The notes below the pieces were generated by a model. That model was not told the origin of the DNA, did no database searches, and saw nothing but the letters and a program-made list of their open reading frames with translations. Source: Chryseobacterium jejuense (GTDB lineage Bacteria; Bacteroidota; Bacteroidia; Flavobacteriales; Weeksellaceae). From it: DNA of 64,000 nucleotides. Of this stretch, positions 24,592 through 33,159 are shown piece after piece. The translations under genes were made by a program, and so were the position numbers. Numbering within the stretch: position 1 is the first letter of the stretch; the number at the start of each line of letters is the position of its first letter. The DNA lies in contig NZ_JAGIPR010000005.1 of the NCBI RefSeq assembly GCF_017877355.1, forward strand, positions 248,001-312,000, written 5' to 3'.

Positions 24592-27180
24592 ATGGCAAAA
24601 ACGAAGAAGGAAACCCCGTTAATGACTCAATATAACACCATCAAGGGTAAATACCCTGATGCGCTTTTACTTTTTAGGGTAGGGGACTTTTATGAAACTT
24701 TTGGGCAGGATGCCGTGAAGACCTCACAGATATTGGGTATTGTTCTTACGAAAAGGAATAATGGAGAAGGAAGTGTAGAATTGGCCGGATTCCCACATCA
24801 TTCAATAGATTCTTATCTTCCAAAATTGGTAAGAGCTGGAATGAGGGTTGCCATCTGCGATCAGCTGGAAGATCCTAAAATGGTGAAAGGGATTGTAAAA
24901 AGAGGAGTTACAGAACTGGTAACACCCGGGGTAACCTTCAATGATCAGGTTTTAAATTCCAAGAAAAATAACTTCCTGCTTTCTCTACACAAGGAAAAAG
25001 AGAAATATGGAATCGCTTTAGTAGACATTTCTACCGGAGAGTTTTTGGTAAGCGAGGGTAACCTTGAAAAGTTGCTGCATATTGTTAATACTTTCGATCC
25101 GAGTGAAATCATTTTCCAGAGAAGTGTACAGATTCCGGAGCAGATTAAGAATAAAAATGCCTTTAAACTGGAAGACTGGGCTTTTCAATATAATTTTGCC
25201 TACGAAAAATTAACCAGTCATTTTAAAACCAACTCTTTAAAAGGGTTTGGGGTAGAAAACCTTCCGTTAGCGATTACAGCAGCCGGAGCTATTTTTGCCT
25301 ATCTGGTAGAAGATACTCATCATAACCTGCTTTCCCATATTACAAAACTTCAGATTATTCCACAGGAAGATTATCTGATGATGGATAATTTTACCTTAAG
25401 GAATCTGGAGATTGTTTATCCAAGTAACCCACAAGGGAAATCATTGTTGGATATTATTGATAAAACCTCCACTCCAATGGGAGGTAGATTACTGAGAAGA
25501 AGAATTATTCTTCCTTTAAAATCGGTAGATGAAATTTCCAGAAGACTTTCCCTGATTGATTTCTTGAACGAAAACGATCATCTTAAATATGAAATAGGAC
25601 AACTGTTAAGGTCAATTTCTGATCTTGACCGATTGATGGGGAAACTGGCTGCAGAGAAAATATCCCCTAAAGAATTGGGCTATCTGCGTCAGAGTCTGAT
25701 TAATATTCATAAAATCAAAGCGTTATTACATCCTCATGCAGATGTGTTGGCATGGTTAGAGCCTTTATTTGATCTTGAAGAACTGATTAAATTCTTACAA
25801 AATCATCTTAATGAAGAGCTTCCGGTAAGCATTGCCAAAGGAAATGTTATTAAGAATGGAGTTTCTGAAGAACTGGACAGACTGAGAAATCTTCAGAGCA
25901 AAGGCCGTGGATTCCTGGATGAAATGTGCCAGAGAGAAATCGAAAGAACAGGTATTACAAGCCTGAAAATTGATTTTAATAACGTTTTCGGATACTATAT
26001 TGAAGTCCGAAATACCCATAAAGATAAAGTTCCGGATGAATGGGTGAGAAAACAGACCCTTGTGAATGCCGAGCGATATATCACGGAAGAATTAAAGGAA
26101 TATGAAAACCAGATTCTGGGCGCTGAAGAAAAGATAAGTGTTCTGGAAACTCAGCTGTACAGAAATGTATGTGCTGAAACCATGGTGTATATTGATCAGA
26201 TTCAGGGAAATTCCAATATTATTGCGCAGATTGATGTTGCTGCCGGATTATCTGAACTGGCCGTTTCAGAAAGCTATACCAGGCCTATTCTTAATGATGG
26301 TTATGCTATTGATCTGAAAGAAGCAAGGCACCCGATCATTGAAAATGCGCTTCCACTAGGAGAAAAATATATTCCGAATGATATATTCCTGGATAAAGAT
26401 TCCCAGCAGATTATTATGGTGACAGGGCCTAACATGGCTGGTAAATCGGCAATTCTGCGTCAGACGGCTATTGTATGCCTTTTGGCTCAGATTGGAAGTT
26501 TTGTGCCTGCTAAACATGCGGAAATTGGACTGTTGGATAAAATCTTTACAAGGGTAGGAGCAACGGATAATATTTCTGCAGGAGAATCTACTTTCATGGT
26601 GGAAATGAATGAAGCTGCCAATATCCTGAATAATATCTCAGAACGAAGCCTTATCCTTCTGGATGAAATTGGACGTGGAACTTCTACGTATGACGGGGTT
26701 TCCATTGCATGGGCTATTGCCGAATATCTTCACCAGCATGCTACACAGGCGAAGACTTTATTTGCTACGCATTATCATGAACTGAATGAGATGACCGTGA
26801 ATTTTGAAAGAGTGAAAAACTTCCACGTTTCCATTCAGGAAAATAAAGGAAATATTATCTTCATGAGAAAATTGGTTCCTGGTGGAAGTGAACATAGCTT
26901 CGGTATTCATGTGGCGAAACTGGCTGGTATGCCTGCTAAAGTAATTAACAGAGCCAATGAGATCCTTAAAACGCTTGAGGCAAGCAGAACTCAGGATGGA
27001 GGAACTTCGGAGAATATTAAAAGGGTAACTGAAGAAAACATGCAGCTTTCCTTTTTCCAGCTGGATGATCCGGTGCTGGAGAATATCAGGGAAGAGCTTA
27101 CCAAAATAGATATCAATACCTTAACACCCATTGAGGCTTTAATGAAGCTCAACGCCATAAAAAAAATGATTGGAGGATAG
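24592..27180 (+). CDS. mutS: DNA mismatch repair ATPase MutS
   Basis: An 862-residue mismatch-recognition ATPase. The mismatch-reading Phe-x-Glu is in GDFYETF (Phe33, Glu35); connector and lever domains follow; the Walker A TGPNMAGKSAILRQ lies near residues 610-623, the DEIGRGTSTYDG Walker B/signature near 690, and ATHYHELNEM near 725. The C terminus is the usual helix-turn-helix with LMKLNAIKKM. Length matches MutS1. The gene is monocistronic; its last codons form the left arm of its own terminator. Confidence 0.96.
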   Translation: MAKTKKETPLMTQYNTIKGKYPDALLLFRVGDFYETFGQDAVKTSQILGIVLTKRNNGEGSVELAGFPHHSIDSYLPKLVRAGMRVAICDQLEDPKMVKGIVKRGVTELVTPGVTFNDQVLNSKKNNFLLSLHKEKEKYGIALVDISTGEFLVSEGNLEKLLHIVNTFDPSEIIFQRSVQIPEQIKNKNAFKLEDWAFQYNFAYEKLTSHFKTNSLKGFGVENLPLAITAAGAIFAYLVEDTHHNLLSHITKLQIIPQEDYLMMDNFTLRNLEIVYPSNPQGKSLLDIIDKTSTPMGGRLLRRRIILPLKSVDEISRRLSLIDFLNENDHLKYEIGQLLRSISDLDRLMGKLAAEKISPKELGYLRQSLINIHKIKALLHPHADVLAWLEPLFDLEELIKFLQNHLNEELPVSIAKGNVIKNGVSEELDRLRNLQSKGRGFLDEMCQREIERTGITSLKIDFNNVFGYYIEVRNTHKDKVPDEWVRKQTLVNAERYITEELKEYENQILGAEEKISVLETQLYRNVCAETMVYIDQIQGNSNIIAQIDVAAGLSELAVSESYTRPILNDGYAIDLKEARHPIIENALPLGEKYIPNDIFLDKDSQQIIMVTGPNMAGKSAILRQTAIVCLLAQIGSFVPAKHAEIGLLDKIFTRVGATDNISAGESTFMVEMNEAANILNNISERSLILLDEIGRGTSTYDGVSIAWAIAEYLHQHATQAKTLFATHYHELNEMTVNFERVKNFHVSIQENKGNIIFMRKLVPGGSEHSFGIHVAKLAGMPAKVINRANEILKTLEASRTQDGGTSENIKRVTEENMQLSFFQLDDPVLENIREELTKIDINTLTPIEALMKLNAIKKMIGG

Positions 27181-27195
27181 TCCAATCATTTTTTC
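27165..27195 (+). terminator. terminator overlapping the mutS stop
   Basis: AATGATTGGA (27165-27174) and TCCAATCATT (27181-27190) form a 10-bp stem; loop GGATAG contains the TAG stop; a T-rich tract follows. Confidence 0.85.
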
Positions 27196-27212
27196 TTTTA
27201 TAAGATTAAGAA

Positions 27213-27377
27213 TTAACAGCAATATCCGTCCCTGCCTCTTGGCCCGATGATCATGAAATGGCTGCTTACTCCTCTAAGTTTACATAGATCTTCTGCACAG
27301 TTGGCTATAGCACCACCGCTGATCTCTTTAAGCTCAGCTTTGGTAAGCTTCTTTTTGTGAGTGACTGATTTTTTCAT
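27213..27377 (-). CDS. Cys-rich double-glycine-leader peptide 1 (54 aa)
   Basis: A 54-codon gene, too short for common ORF cut-offs. The product starts MKKSVTHKKKLTKAELKEIS and reaches a GG at residues 21-22, matching the leader pattern of exported bacteriocin-like or RiPP precursors (LTKxELKxIxGG). The core after GG is 32 residues with Cys27, Cys32 and a terminal Cys53-Cys54. Peptide 2, directly upstream, shares leader and cysteine layout, which supports both as real genes. No peptidase/ABC exporter or modifying enzyme is adjacent. The role (toxin, signal, other) is unknown. Confidence 0.8.
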   Translation of the reverse strand: MKKSVTHKKKLTKAELKEISGGAIANCAEDLCKLRGVSSHFMIIGPRGRDGYCC

Positions 27378-27426
27378 ATTTTTTAATTTGTTTGGTTTTG
27401 ATTAGTGGGTTTAATTCTGAATCGTA

Positions 27427-27588
27427 TTAACAGCAAGGTCCATCCTGAATTCCATAAACTCCATATTGTTCTTCTCCGGTATTTCGGTTAAAACAACTGA
27501 ATACCAGCGGGCAGACAGGTCCTGCACCGTTAATCGTTTTCATTTCTCTCTTAGTAAGCTTCTTCTTTTGAATGTTTGATTTTTTCAT
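27427..27588 (-). CDS. Cys-rich double-glycine-leader peptide 2 (53 aa)
   Basis: A 53-codon gene 49 bp upstream of peptide 1 in the same orientation. The product starts MKKSNIQKKKLTKREMKTIN and continues GAG, so the usual GG is GA here. The core has Cys26, Cys32 and terminal Cys52-Cys53, the spacing C-x5-C-x19-CC against C-x4-C-x20-CC in peptide 1. Core sequences are otherwise unlike, as in families of diversified secreted peptides. A TATATTTG promoter element lies 23 bp upstream of its ATG, so it is the first gene of a two-peptide unit. Confidence 0.8.
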   Translation of the reverse strand: MKKSNIQKKKLTKREMKTINGAGPVCPLVFSCFNRNTGEEQYGVYGIQDGPCC

Positions 27589-27610
27589 AATAATTTAGTT
27601 TGGTTGTATT

Positions 27611-27618
27611 CAAATATA
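27611..27618 (-). promoter_or_regulatory. -7 promoter element TATATTTG of the peptide pair
   Basis: On the minus strand TATATTTG is a full TAnnTTTG match, placing the start of transcription about 17 nt before the ATG of peptide 2. No TTG is present at the usual distance. Confidence 0.5.
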
Positions 27619-27726
27619 CAAAATTATCTAAATAAATCTACGGATTGTGAAAAAATGCTTTTATGTAAGATCATAAAAAAGAGAGTCTTAAGATTTCTGA
27701 TTTCCAATTATTTATTACATTTGGAT

Positions 27727-28215
27727 ATGAAAAATATACTAAGAATCCTGATTGTTTTTCTCTTTTGTACACTATATAAAGCTCAGCAGGCAAATGTTTC
27801 TGTTCTGAAATACGAAGACCTGGAAAAGAAAATCAAATCAGAGAAAGATAAGTTTCTGGTTGTTAATTTTTGGGCTACCACCTGTGCTCCCTGTGTGAAA
27901 GAACTGCCTCACTTTATGGAAATCAATAATCAATATGCCGGTAACTCCAAGTTTAAGATGATTCTGGTTTCATTAGACAGACTGGTGGATAAAGAAAGGG
28001 TTTTAAAATTCATTAAAAATAAAAATCTGACTGCTGAAGTTGTGCTTTTAGATGATATTAAAAGAATGAATACCTGGATTCCAAGATTTGAAAAAGAATG
28101 GGACGGAAATATTCCGGTAACGATTTTTTATAAAAACGGAGCGAAATTACATTTTAATGATGGAGAAATGAGCAAGGAAGATTTGGAAACGACAATTACT
28201 GAAAATTTACAATAA
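27727..28215 (+). CDS. TlpA/ResA-like thioredoxin-fold protein, exported
   Basis: A 162-residue protein with an N-terminal signal or membrane anchor (about residues 3-19, ending ...LYKAQ) and a thioredoxin domain with active site WATTCAPCVKE (C-A-P-C) near residue 57. Such proteins act as periplasmic thiol reductants in cytochrome c maturation or oxidative-folding pathways. ATG 27727 is chosen as the start of the signal; the frame is open upstream but reads as AT-rich leader. It is divergent from the Cys-rich peptide genes and 10 bp ahead of a second thioredoxin-fold gene, so a two-gene operon is likely. Confidence 0.87.
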   Translation: MKNILRILIVFLFCTLYKAQQANVSVLKYEDLEKKIKSEKDKFLVVNFWATTCAPCVKELPHFMEINNQYAGNSKFKMILVSLDRLVDKERVLKFIKNKNLTAEVVLLDDIKRMNTWIPRFEKEWDGNIPVTIFYKNGAKLHFNDGEMSKEDLETTITENLQ

Positions 28216-28225
28216 ATTATTGATT

Positions 28226-28882
28226 ATGAAAAATATAAAAACTTTAATAGCAGCTTTCATTGCTGGACTAGGTTTGTTAAGTTTCACGGCTATGAACCAT
28301 GATAAAAATGAGCCTCAAAAAGAGACCGTTTCAGCAGTAAAAGGTTATGAAGTGGGAGAAGCGGCCACGGATTTTAAACTTAAAAATATTGATGGGAAAA
28401 TGGTTTCCCTGAGCGATTTTAAAACGGCCAAGGGATTCATCGTTATCTTTACATGTAATCATTGCCCATATGCCAAGAAATATGAAGACAGAATTATTGA
28501 GCTGGATAAGAAATATAAAAGTCAGGGATATCCGGTAATAGCCATTAATCCGAACGATCCGAATGTACAACCTGAAGATGGTTATCAGCAGATGATAGAA
28601 AGAGCAAAACAGAAAGGTTTTACTTTTCCGTATTTAGTGGATGAGGGGCAAAAAATTTATCCGCAATATGGGGCAACAAAAACACCACATGTTTTTATAC
28701 TGCAAAAGGAAAACGGTAAGAACATTGTAAAATATATTGGAGCTATTGATAACAATTATGATAATCCGAGCGATGTTTCGGAATACTATGTTCAGGATGC
28801 TGTAAATGCTTTGTTAAAAGGAGAATCGGTAAAAATGGTAAAAACTGTTGCGATTGGGTGTACAATCAAAGTGAAGAAATAA
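28226..28882 (+). CDS. redoxin family thioredoxin-fold protein, exported
   Basis: A 218-residue protein with a signal-like hydrophobic N terminus (about residues 6-22) and an AhpC/TSA-redoxin domain: GEAATDFKLKNIDGK, then the redox motif FTCNHCPYAKKYEDR (C-N-H-C) near residues 80-84, and cis-Pro ATKTPHVFIL near 148. The CNHCPY form is typical of an exported redoxin family whose partners are unknown. It follows the TlpA-like gene with a 10-bp gap. Two cysteine-pair proteins in a row suggest a shared periplasmic thiol task. Confidence 0.85.
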   Translation: MKNIKTLIAAFIAGLGLLSFTAMNHDKNEPQKETVSAVKGYEVGEAATDFKLKNIDGKMVSLSDFKTAKGFIVIFTCNHCPYAKKYEDRIIELDKKYKSQGYPVIAINPNDPNVQPEDGYQQMIERAKQKGFTFPYLVDEGQKIYPQYGATKTPHVFILQKENGKNIVKYIGAIDNNYDNPSDVSEYYVQDAVNALLKGESVKMVKTVAIGCTIKVKK

Positions 28883-28956
28883 TATATTTGCCAGAATAAA
28901 GATCGGGGTTCTTTTGAATGCCGATTTTTTATGCCTAAACTTTAAAAAATATCAAC

Positions 28957-29358
28957 ATGAAATTCCAATTTAGCCTGAAATATCTTCTGATCTCCATTTT
29001 TATTTTCCTTATTGAGGTGCTGATCGCTACGAAACTGAAGGAGATTTTCTTTGTAAGAGCTTATCTTGGAGATGTTATTGTTGTCATACTTCTCTGTACC
29101 TTAGTAAAAAGCTTCTTCAGGGTAAACAATGAAAAACTTATTTTGGGAATTTTAGTCTTCTCCTGCTTTATAGAAGTTGCTCAGTATTTCAATATTGCAG
29201 AAAAACTAGGCTTCCGTCCTGGAAGCCTGATGTATATTGTGATTGGAAACTCTTTCTCGTGGATTGATATTCTGTGCTATGCCGTAGGTTGTTTATTACT
29301 CTATCTGTTTGTAAAGGTGACAAAAGAGGAAAGTTTAACCTCAACATCTAATTCCTAG
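28957..29358 (+). CDS. DUF2809 family membrane protein
   Basis: A 133-residue integral membrane protein with four hydrophobic segments (about 9-27, 34-52, 63-80 and 98-120) and the DUF2809 pattern: FVRAYLGDVIVVILL near the start, EVAQYF in the centre and IGNSFSWIDILCYAVGC at the end. The family is widespread in Bacteroidetes and has no known function. It stands after the two thioredoxin-fold genes at 74 bp and may be transcribed with them. Confidence 0.88.
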   Translation: MKFQFSLKYLLISIFIFLIEVLIATKLKEIFFVRAYLGDVIVVILLCTLVKSFFRVNNEKLILGILVFSCFIEVAQYFNIAEKLGFRPGSLMYIVIGNSFSWIDILCYAVGCLLLYLFVKVTKEESLTSTSNS

Positions 29359-29371
29359 CCCCTAACCCCGG

Positions 29372-30289
29372 CTATCTTCCAAAGCTGTCATACTTATCTT
29401 CAGCATATTTAATGAATCGGTTCAGTAGGGCTACATTATCCTTTTCCATAGGAGAAAGATCGTTATCTACATTATTGGAAACTGGAATATACCAATTTGT
29501 TTGCTCGAAAAAGTCTCGGTACGTTTCTTTTTTAAAGGAATAGCCATGTCTTGCAAATACTGAGTTTTTGATAATCTCCATATCCAGTTTTCTTAAATTC
29601 TTAAGGTCTTTTTCGTTGAGCTTTTGCTTAGAAGCGTTCAGTTTAAAGATTGCATCAGAAGCCACCCGGTTTTTGGATGTAGTGTAGCTTTCCGTTTTTC
29701 CATCGTCATCCGTATACTTCTCAACAAAATCTTTAGGATTGTTCCAGTCTACCAGATTGGAATCCGGATCAAGCATAAAGTTAGGGTTATAAACAAAGTC
29801 TTTTTTGATGAGTTTAAGAGATTTTAGAGGGGCTTTTACTGCTTTTTTATTAAAGGCATTCCATTTTCCGGTTAAACTGTCTCCGCTCAGCTTCACTTCA
29901 AATCTGCCATCTGTTTTATCGTTTCCGGGTTCATCCAGAACAAAAGACTTTGAGGTCTCATTAAAAACGCCTCTTACGGGACGTTGATTTCCGTTTACAA
30001 TGCTTTGGCCATAAACACTGTCTTTGGTAATTCTGTTGATTTTTATAGAGATTTTTTTGTAGACATTCTCATCATATTCAGAGCCGTCTACATCATCAAC
30101 TATTTTTTCCATGCCTGCAAAATCACCTGTGTAAACGCCATAATATTCTTTATGAACTTCAGGTATAACAACAGAATCTTTTTTTGCGGTTAGGGAATCT
30201 TTGTTTGATTCATTCGTTTTTCCGTCTTTTTTACAACTTAGCAGGGAAATTGTAAGCAGTGACATCAGTGTGTAATGTAAAGTTTTCAT
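29372..30289 (-). CDS. YARHG-domain lipoprotein
   Basis: A 305-residue lipoprotein (lipobox SLLSC, Cys19) rich in Lys and Asp. The C-terminal ~80 residues form a YARHG domain: LRNxDMEIIKNSVFARHGYSFK near 228-250, ending YEDKYD-like. YARHG is an extracellular domain possibly linked to peptidoglycan or receptor binding. A central beta-rich part (VYGQSIVNGNQRPVRGVF) has no assignment. Its start overlaps the stop of the DUF2306 gene by 4 bp (ATGA), so it is the last of a coupled chain. Confidence 0.82.
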   Translation of the reverse strand: MKTLHYTLMSLLTISLLSCKKDGKTNESNKDSLTAKKDSVVIPEVHKEYYGVYTGDFAGMEKIVDDVDGSEYDENVYKKISIKINRITKDSVYGQSIVNGNQRPVRGVFNETSKSFVLDEPGNDKTDGRFEVKLSGDSLTGKWNAFNKKAVKAPLKSLKLIKKDFVYNPNFMLDPDSNLVDWNNPKDFVEKYTDDDGKTESYTTSKNRVASDAIFKLNASKQKLNEKDLKNLRKLDMEIIKNSVFARHGYSFKKETYRDFFEQTNWYIPVSNNVDNDLSPMEKDNVALLNRFIKYAEDKYDSFGR

Positions 30290-30942
30290 ATCTGTTTTTT
30301 TGTAATTAAGTATTCAATGATAAGGATGTTGGGAATCCAGCCCAGCCATGCAATGATTTGGTAAACGTCCATAGGATTGGGATGAAATAAATATACAATA
30401 ATAACTTTCCACATTCGCAATGTGATGGCTGATAATGTAAAAGCAAAACTCCGCCACATCCATTGCTTGTGCTCTTTAAATTTTTTTTGCCTGGCTAGCT
30501 GATAAGCTTTGAAAGTAGAAAACCACCATAAAAAGCCCAGCATAACAAATGAAACCTTTGAAAATAGACCTCCGTTGGCAAAAAATCCCATATAAAGACC
30601 TGAAGGTGCAGCCAAAAGTAAAATGAGAAAAATATATACCTTCCCTATATTTCTGTGGAAGTTTTTCAGCCTGAAGTCTTTCCGGATGATGGCTAGAAAC
30701 CCTGAAAGAAGGACAAAAATACTGGTGTACACATGAGTGTAGAAAAAGTAGAGATATTCCGGCCTGTCTTCCACTTCAGTCTGTTTAATCATCAGGAAAC
30801 TGATGTTGGGATCCAAGGGAATATACTCCATCGTTATTTTGAGCATCAGCCAAAAGAAATATACAAATCCTATAATGAGAAGGATTTTAACCAACGTGAT
30901 ATTTCTTTTGACTGATAGCATTTTGTTAATTAAAGTTGACAA
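30286..30942 (-). CDS. DUF2306 family membrane protein
   Basis: A 218-residue protein with about six transmembrane helices. Conserved DUF2306 features are the NFHRNIGKVYI segment with a histidine near residue 96, the KEHKQWMWRSFA segment near 157, and polar residues in the helices that resemble heme-associated sites of related DUF2306/cytochrome-like families. Function is unknown. The start lies 17 bp inside the upstream TonB-C-like gene and the stop overlaps the YARHG gene by 4 bp, so the three are translated as a coupled unit. Confidence 0.82.
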   Translation of the reverse strand: MSTLINKMLSVKRNITLVKILLIIGFVYFFWLMLKITMEYIPLDPNISFLMIKQTEVEDRPEYLYFFYTHVYTSIFVLLSGFLAIIRKDFRLKNFHRNIGKVYIFLILLLAAPSGLYMGFFANGGLFSKVSFVMLGFLWWFSTFKAYQLARQKKFKEHKQWMWRSFAFTLSAITLRMWKVIIVYLFHPNPMDVYQIIAWLGWIPNILIIEYLITKKQI

Positions 30943-31333
30943 CCACGGGAACTCTATACCACGTTTCTACAGGAGTACCATTTTGTTCTCCGGGAATCCA
31001 TTTTGTTTTCATAGATTTCAGTACTCTTTCCACTTCACTATTTAGATCTTGATTGTCTCCGGTTACTTCCACCTTTGCTATTTTACCATCAAGGCCTACT
31101 ATGAATTTAGCATTGGACCGTATTTGTCCACTTCTCGCTCCTCTTATACGGCCTGTTTTAATTTCTTTGGAAATATCTTTTATTAACGTTCCAATTCCTC
31201 CAGGATATTCCGCGGCTTTACGTTCTTTTTTTTCCTGGAAAATACCGTGGGTAGGGAGAGGATCTTTTATTTTTATCTGAGAAAAAGCATAGGAGGATCC
31301 TAAAAGTAAGACTAATAATGATAATTTTTTCAT
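30926..31333 (-). CDS. orphan TonB C-terminal-like periplasmic protein
   Basis: A 135-residue exported protein: signal peptide (residues 1-18, ending SYAFSQ), then a single domain with AEYPGGIGTLIKDISKE, KFIVGLDGKIAKVEVTG, LNSEVERVLKSMKTKWIPGEQNGTPVETWYRVPVVVNF. This matches the C-terminal domain of TonB or energy-transducer proteins but has no transmembrane helix or Pro-rich spacer, so it is a free periplasmic domain. Related to the protein at 31394 and, more distantly, to the one at 41857. It may bind receptor plugs or act separately; not known. Confidence 0.8.
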   Translation of the reverse strand: MKKLSLLVLLLGSSYAFSQIKIKDPLPTHGIFQEKKERKAAEYPGGIGTLIKDISKEIKTGRIRGARSGQIRSNAKFIVGLDGKIAKVEVTGDNQDLNSEVERVLKSMKTKWIPGEQNGTPVETWYRVPVVVNFN

Positions 31334-31393
31334 AAAATAGATGCTGTTGATTAAAAAAATAAATCTACAATAATTAAGAGTGCCAAAAATATT

Positions 31394-31822
31394 TTAGCGA
31401 TTCATTGTCATCGGAATTTGGTATGTTGATTTAATTGATTGCCCGTTTTTAGTTGCAGGTATCCATTTTGTCTTTAAAGATTTCATAACACGATCCATTT
31501 CTTTATTTAGAGTCCTACTATTTCCTGTTGTTGAAATAGAACTTATGCTTCCATCAGGGTTGACATCAAATTTTGTCATTGATTTGAATATTCCTGATGA
31601 ATATTCAAATTTTGAAGAATCAAATAATTGGCTAATATCCTTTCTAAGGGCATTCATTCCACCAGGATAGTCAGCAGGAGTATCTGGAGTTTCACCTGGT
31701 TTAGATTCACTTTGATAGATTTCTGCTGATGGGTTAGGGCTTTGTTGATTTTCTTTTTGTCCAGTTTGAGAAAAAGCAAATTGAGCTGTAAATAGTAAAA
31801 TTAGTAGTATTAGTTTTTTCAT
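31394..31822 (-). CDS. orphan TonB C-terminal-like periplasmic protein, paralogue
   Basis: A 142-residue exported protein: signal peptide to about residue 19 (ending QFAFSQ), a short Pro/Ser/Glu-rich linker, then DYPGGMNALRKDIS, VNPDGSISSISTTG and the MKSLKTKWIPATKNGQ segment with C-terminal YQIPMTMN. It shares the same order of motifs with the next gene downstream at 30926, at about 40 percent by eye, so the two are tandem paralogues. The N-terminal domain is absent as in that one. No receptor gene lies next to the pair. Confidence 0.8.
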   Translation of the reverse strand: MKKLILLILLFTAQFAFSQTGQKENQQSPNPSAEIYQSESKPGETPDTPADYPGGMNALRKDISQLFDSSKFEYSSGIFKSMTKFDVNPDGSISSISTTGNSRTLNKEMDRVMKSLKTKWIPATKNGQSIKSTYQIPMTMNR

Positions 31823-31842
31823 GGATTATAGTTTTTTATATT

Positions 31843-33045
31843 CTACAAGTTATTCAAATTCTGTGCAATCAGCCAGCCTTCACTCCAGCATGCCTGAAAA
31901 TTAAAACCTCCTGTCACTGCATCTATGTTTAAAACCTCTCCGGCAATATAAAAATCAGGAAGGACTTTTGAGGACATGTTTTTGAAGTTAATTTCCTTTA
32001 AATCAATACCCCCTGCTGTTACGAACTCATCTTTAAATGTAGATTTTCCTGTCACCTGAAGCTTTTTCTTACAAAGGTTTTCAAGAATTTTTTGCATTTC
32101 TTTTCCTGAAATATTGGCAACCTGTTTGTTGAGGTCTACTTTTGAAATGTCCAGAATTTTCTGCCAGAACCTGTTCGTAATATCAAAGATTTTCGATTGG
32201 CCGATGGTCTTTTTAGGATTGCTTTGTTTGAATTTGTTGAAAATTTCTTCTGCATCTTCCAGTTCTATGGAAACAAAATTCACTTCAATTTCAAAATTGT
32301 ATTTAAGTTTCGCAAGACTGATGGCTTCCCATGCTGAAATTTTCAGAACAGCAGGTCCGGAAAGTCCCCAATGAGTAATCAAAAGCGGCCCACTTTCCTC
32401 AGTTTTTAATTTAGGAATTGAAATCCCGGCATTTTCAAAACTGGTTCCCGGAAGATCTTTTAAAAGATCATCTTTAATATTAAACGTAAAAAGAGAAGGA
32501 ACAAGGTCTATAATCTTATGTCCCAGATTTTCAATAATTTTCAACGATTTTGGAGAGCTTCCGGTAGTATAGACAATATAATCTGCCTCAAAATCCCCGG
32601 AATTGGTTTTTACAAGATATTTTTCATCCTGTTTTTCAATCTCTTTTACACTGCATTTTGTTTGTACCACCACGTTTTTCTTCTGAACCTCATTCAAAAA
32701 AGTGTTGATGATGGTTTGTGAAGAATTACTTTCAGGGAAAGTCCTGTTGTCATTTTCTATTTTCAATGGAACATTACGTTGATCGAACCATTCCATTGTG
32801 TCTCCCGGCTGGAATTTGGTGAAGACACTCAATAATTCCTTGTTTCCACGGGGATAGAATTGCACCAGCTCTCTTGGATCAAAGCAGGCGTGGGTAACAT
32901 TGCATCGTCCGCCTCCGGAAATTTTAACTTTCTGAAGGACATCCGAGTTCTGTTCTAAAATCGTAATTTTGTATTTCTTTTCGTCAAGGTTGGATGCGCA
33001 GAAAAAGCCTGCAGCACCGCCTCCGATAATAATGATCTGTTTCAT
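31843..33045 (-). CDS. BaiN/HI0933 family NAD(P)/FAD-dependent oxidoreductase
   Basis: A 400-residue flavoprotein with the dinucleotide-binding IIIGGGAAGFFCASN at residues 4-18, GGGRCNVTH near 45-53, the YTTGSSPKSL segment near 158-170, and the C-terminal FAD motif GEVLNIDAVTGGFNFQACWSEG. This is the family of E. coli YhiN/HI0933; some members (BaiN, RdsA) act on bile acids or other substrates, but physiological roles in flavobacteria are unknown. Length and motif order are normal. It is the first gene of the minus-strand run followed by two TonB-C-like genes. Confidence 0.88.
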   Translation of the reverse strand: MKQIIIIGGGAAGFFCASNLDEKKYKITILEQNSDVLQKVKISGGGRCNVTHACFDPRELVQFYPRGNKELLSVFTKFQPGDTMEWFDQRNVPLKIENDNRTFPESNSSQTIINTFLNEVQKKNVVVQTKCSVKEIEKQDEKYLVKTNSGDFEADYIVYTTGSSPKSLKIIENLGHKIIDLVPSLFTFNIKDDLLKDLPGTSFENAGISIPKLKTEESGPLLITHWGLSGPAVLKISAWEAISLAKLKYNFEIEVNFVSIELEDAEEIFNKFKQSNPKKTIGQSKIFDITNRFWQKILDISKVDLNKQVANISGKEMQKILENLCKKKLQVTGKSTFKDEFVTAGGIDLKEINFKNMSSKVLPDFYIAGEVLNIDAVTGGFNFQACWSEGWLIAQNLNNL

Positions 33046-33159
33046 GTATGTGTAATCCTATGCTGAAGATTATTTTTTCAAAAGTACAATTTTTATAAAC
33101 CATCTTATTTGAGTATTTTTGAAGATTATAATTTTAATTATACCCAAAACGATTTCAGT

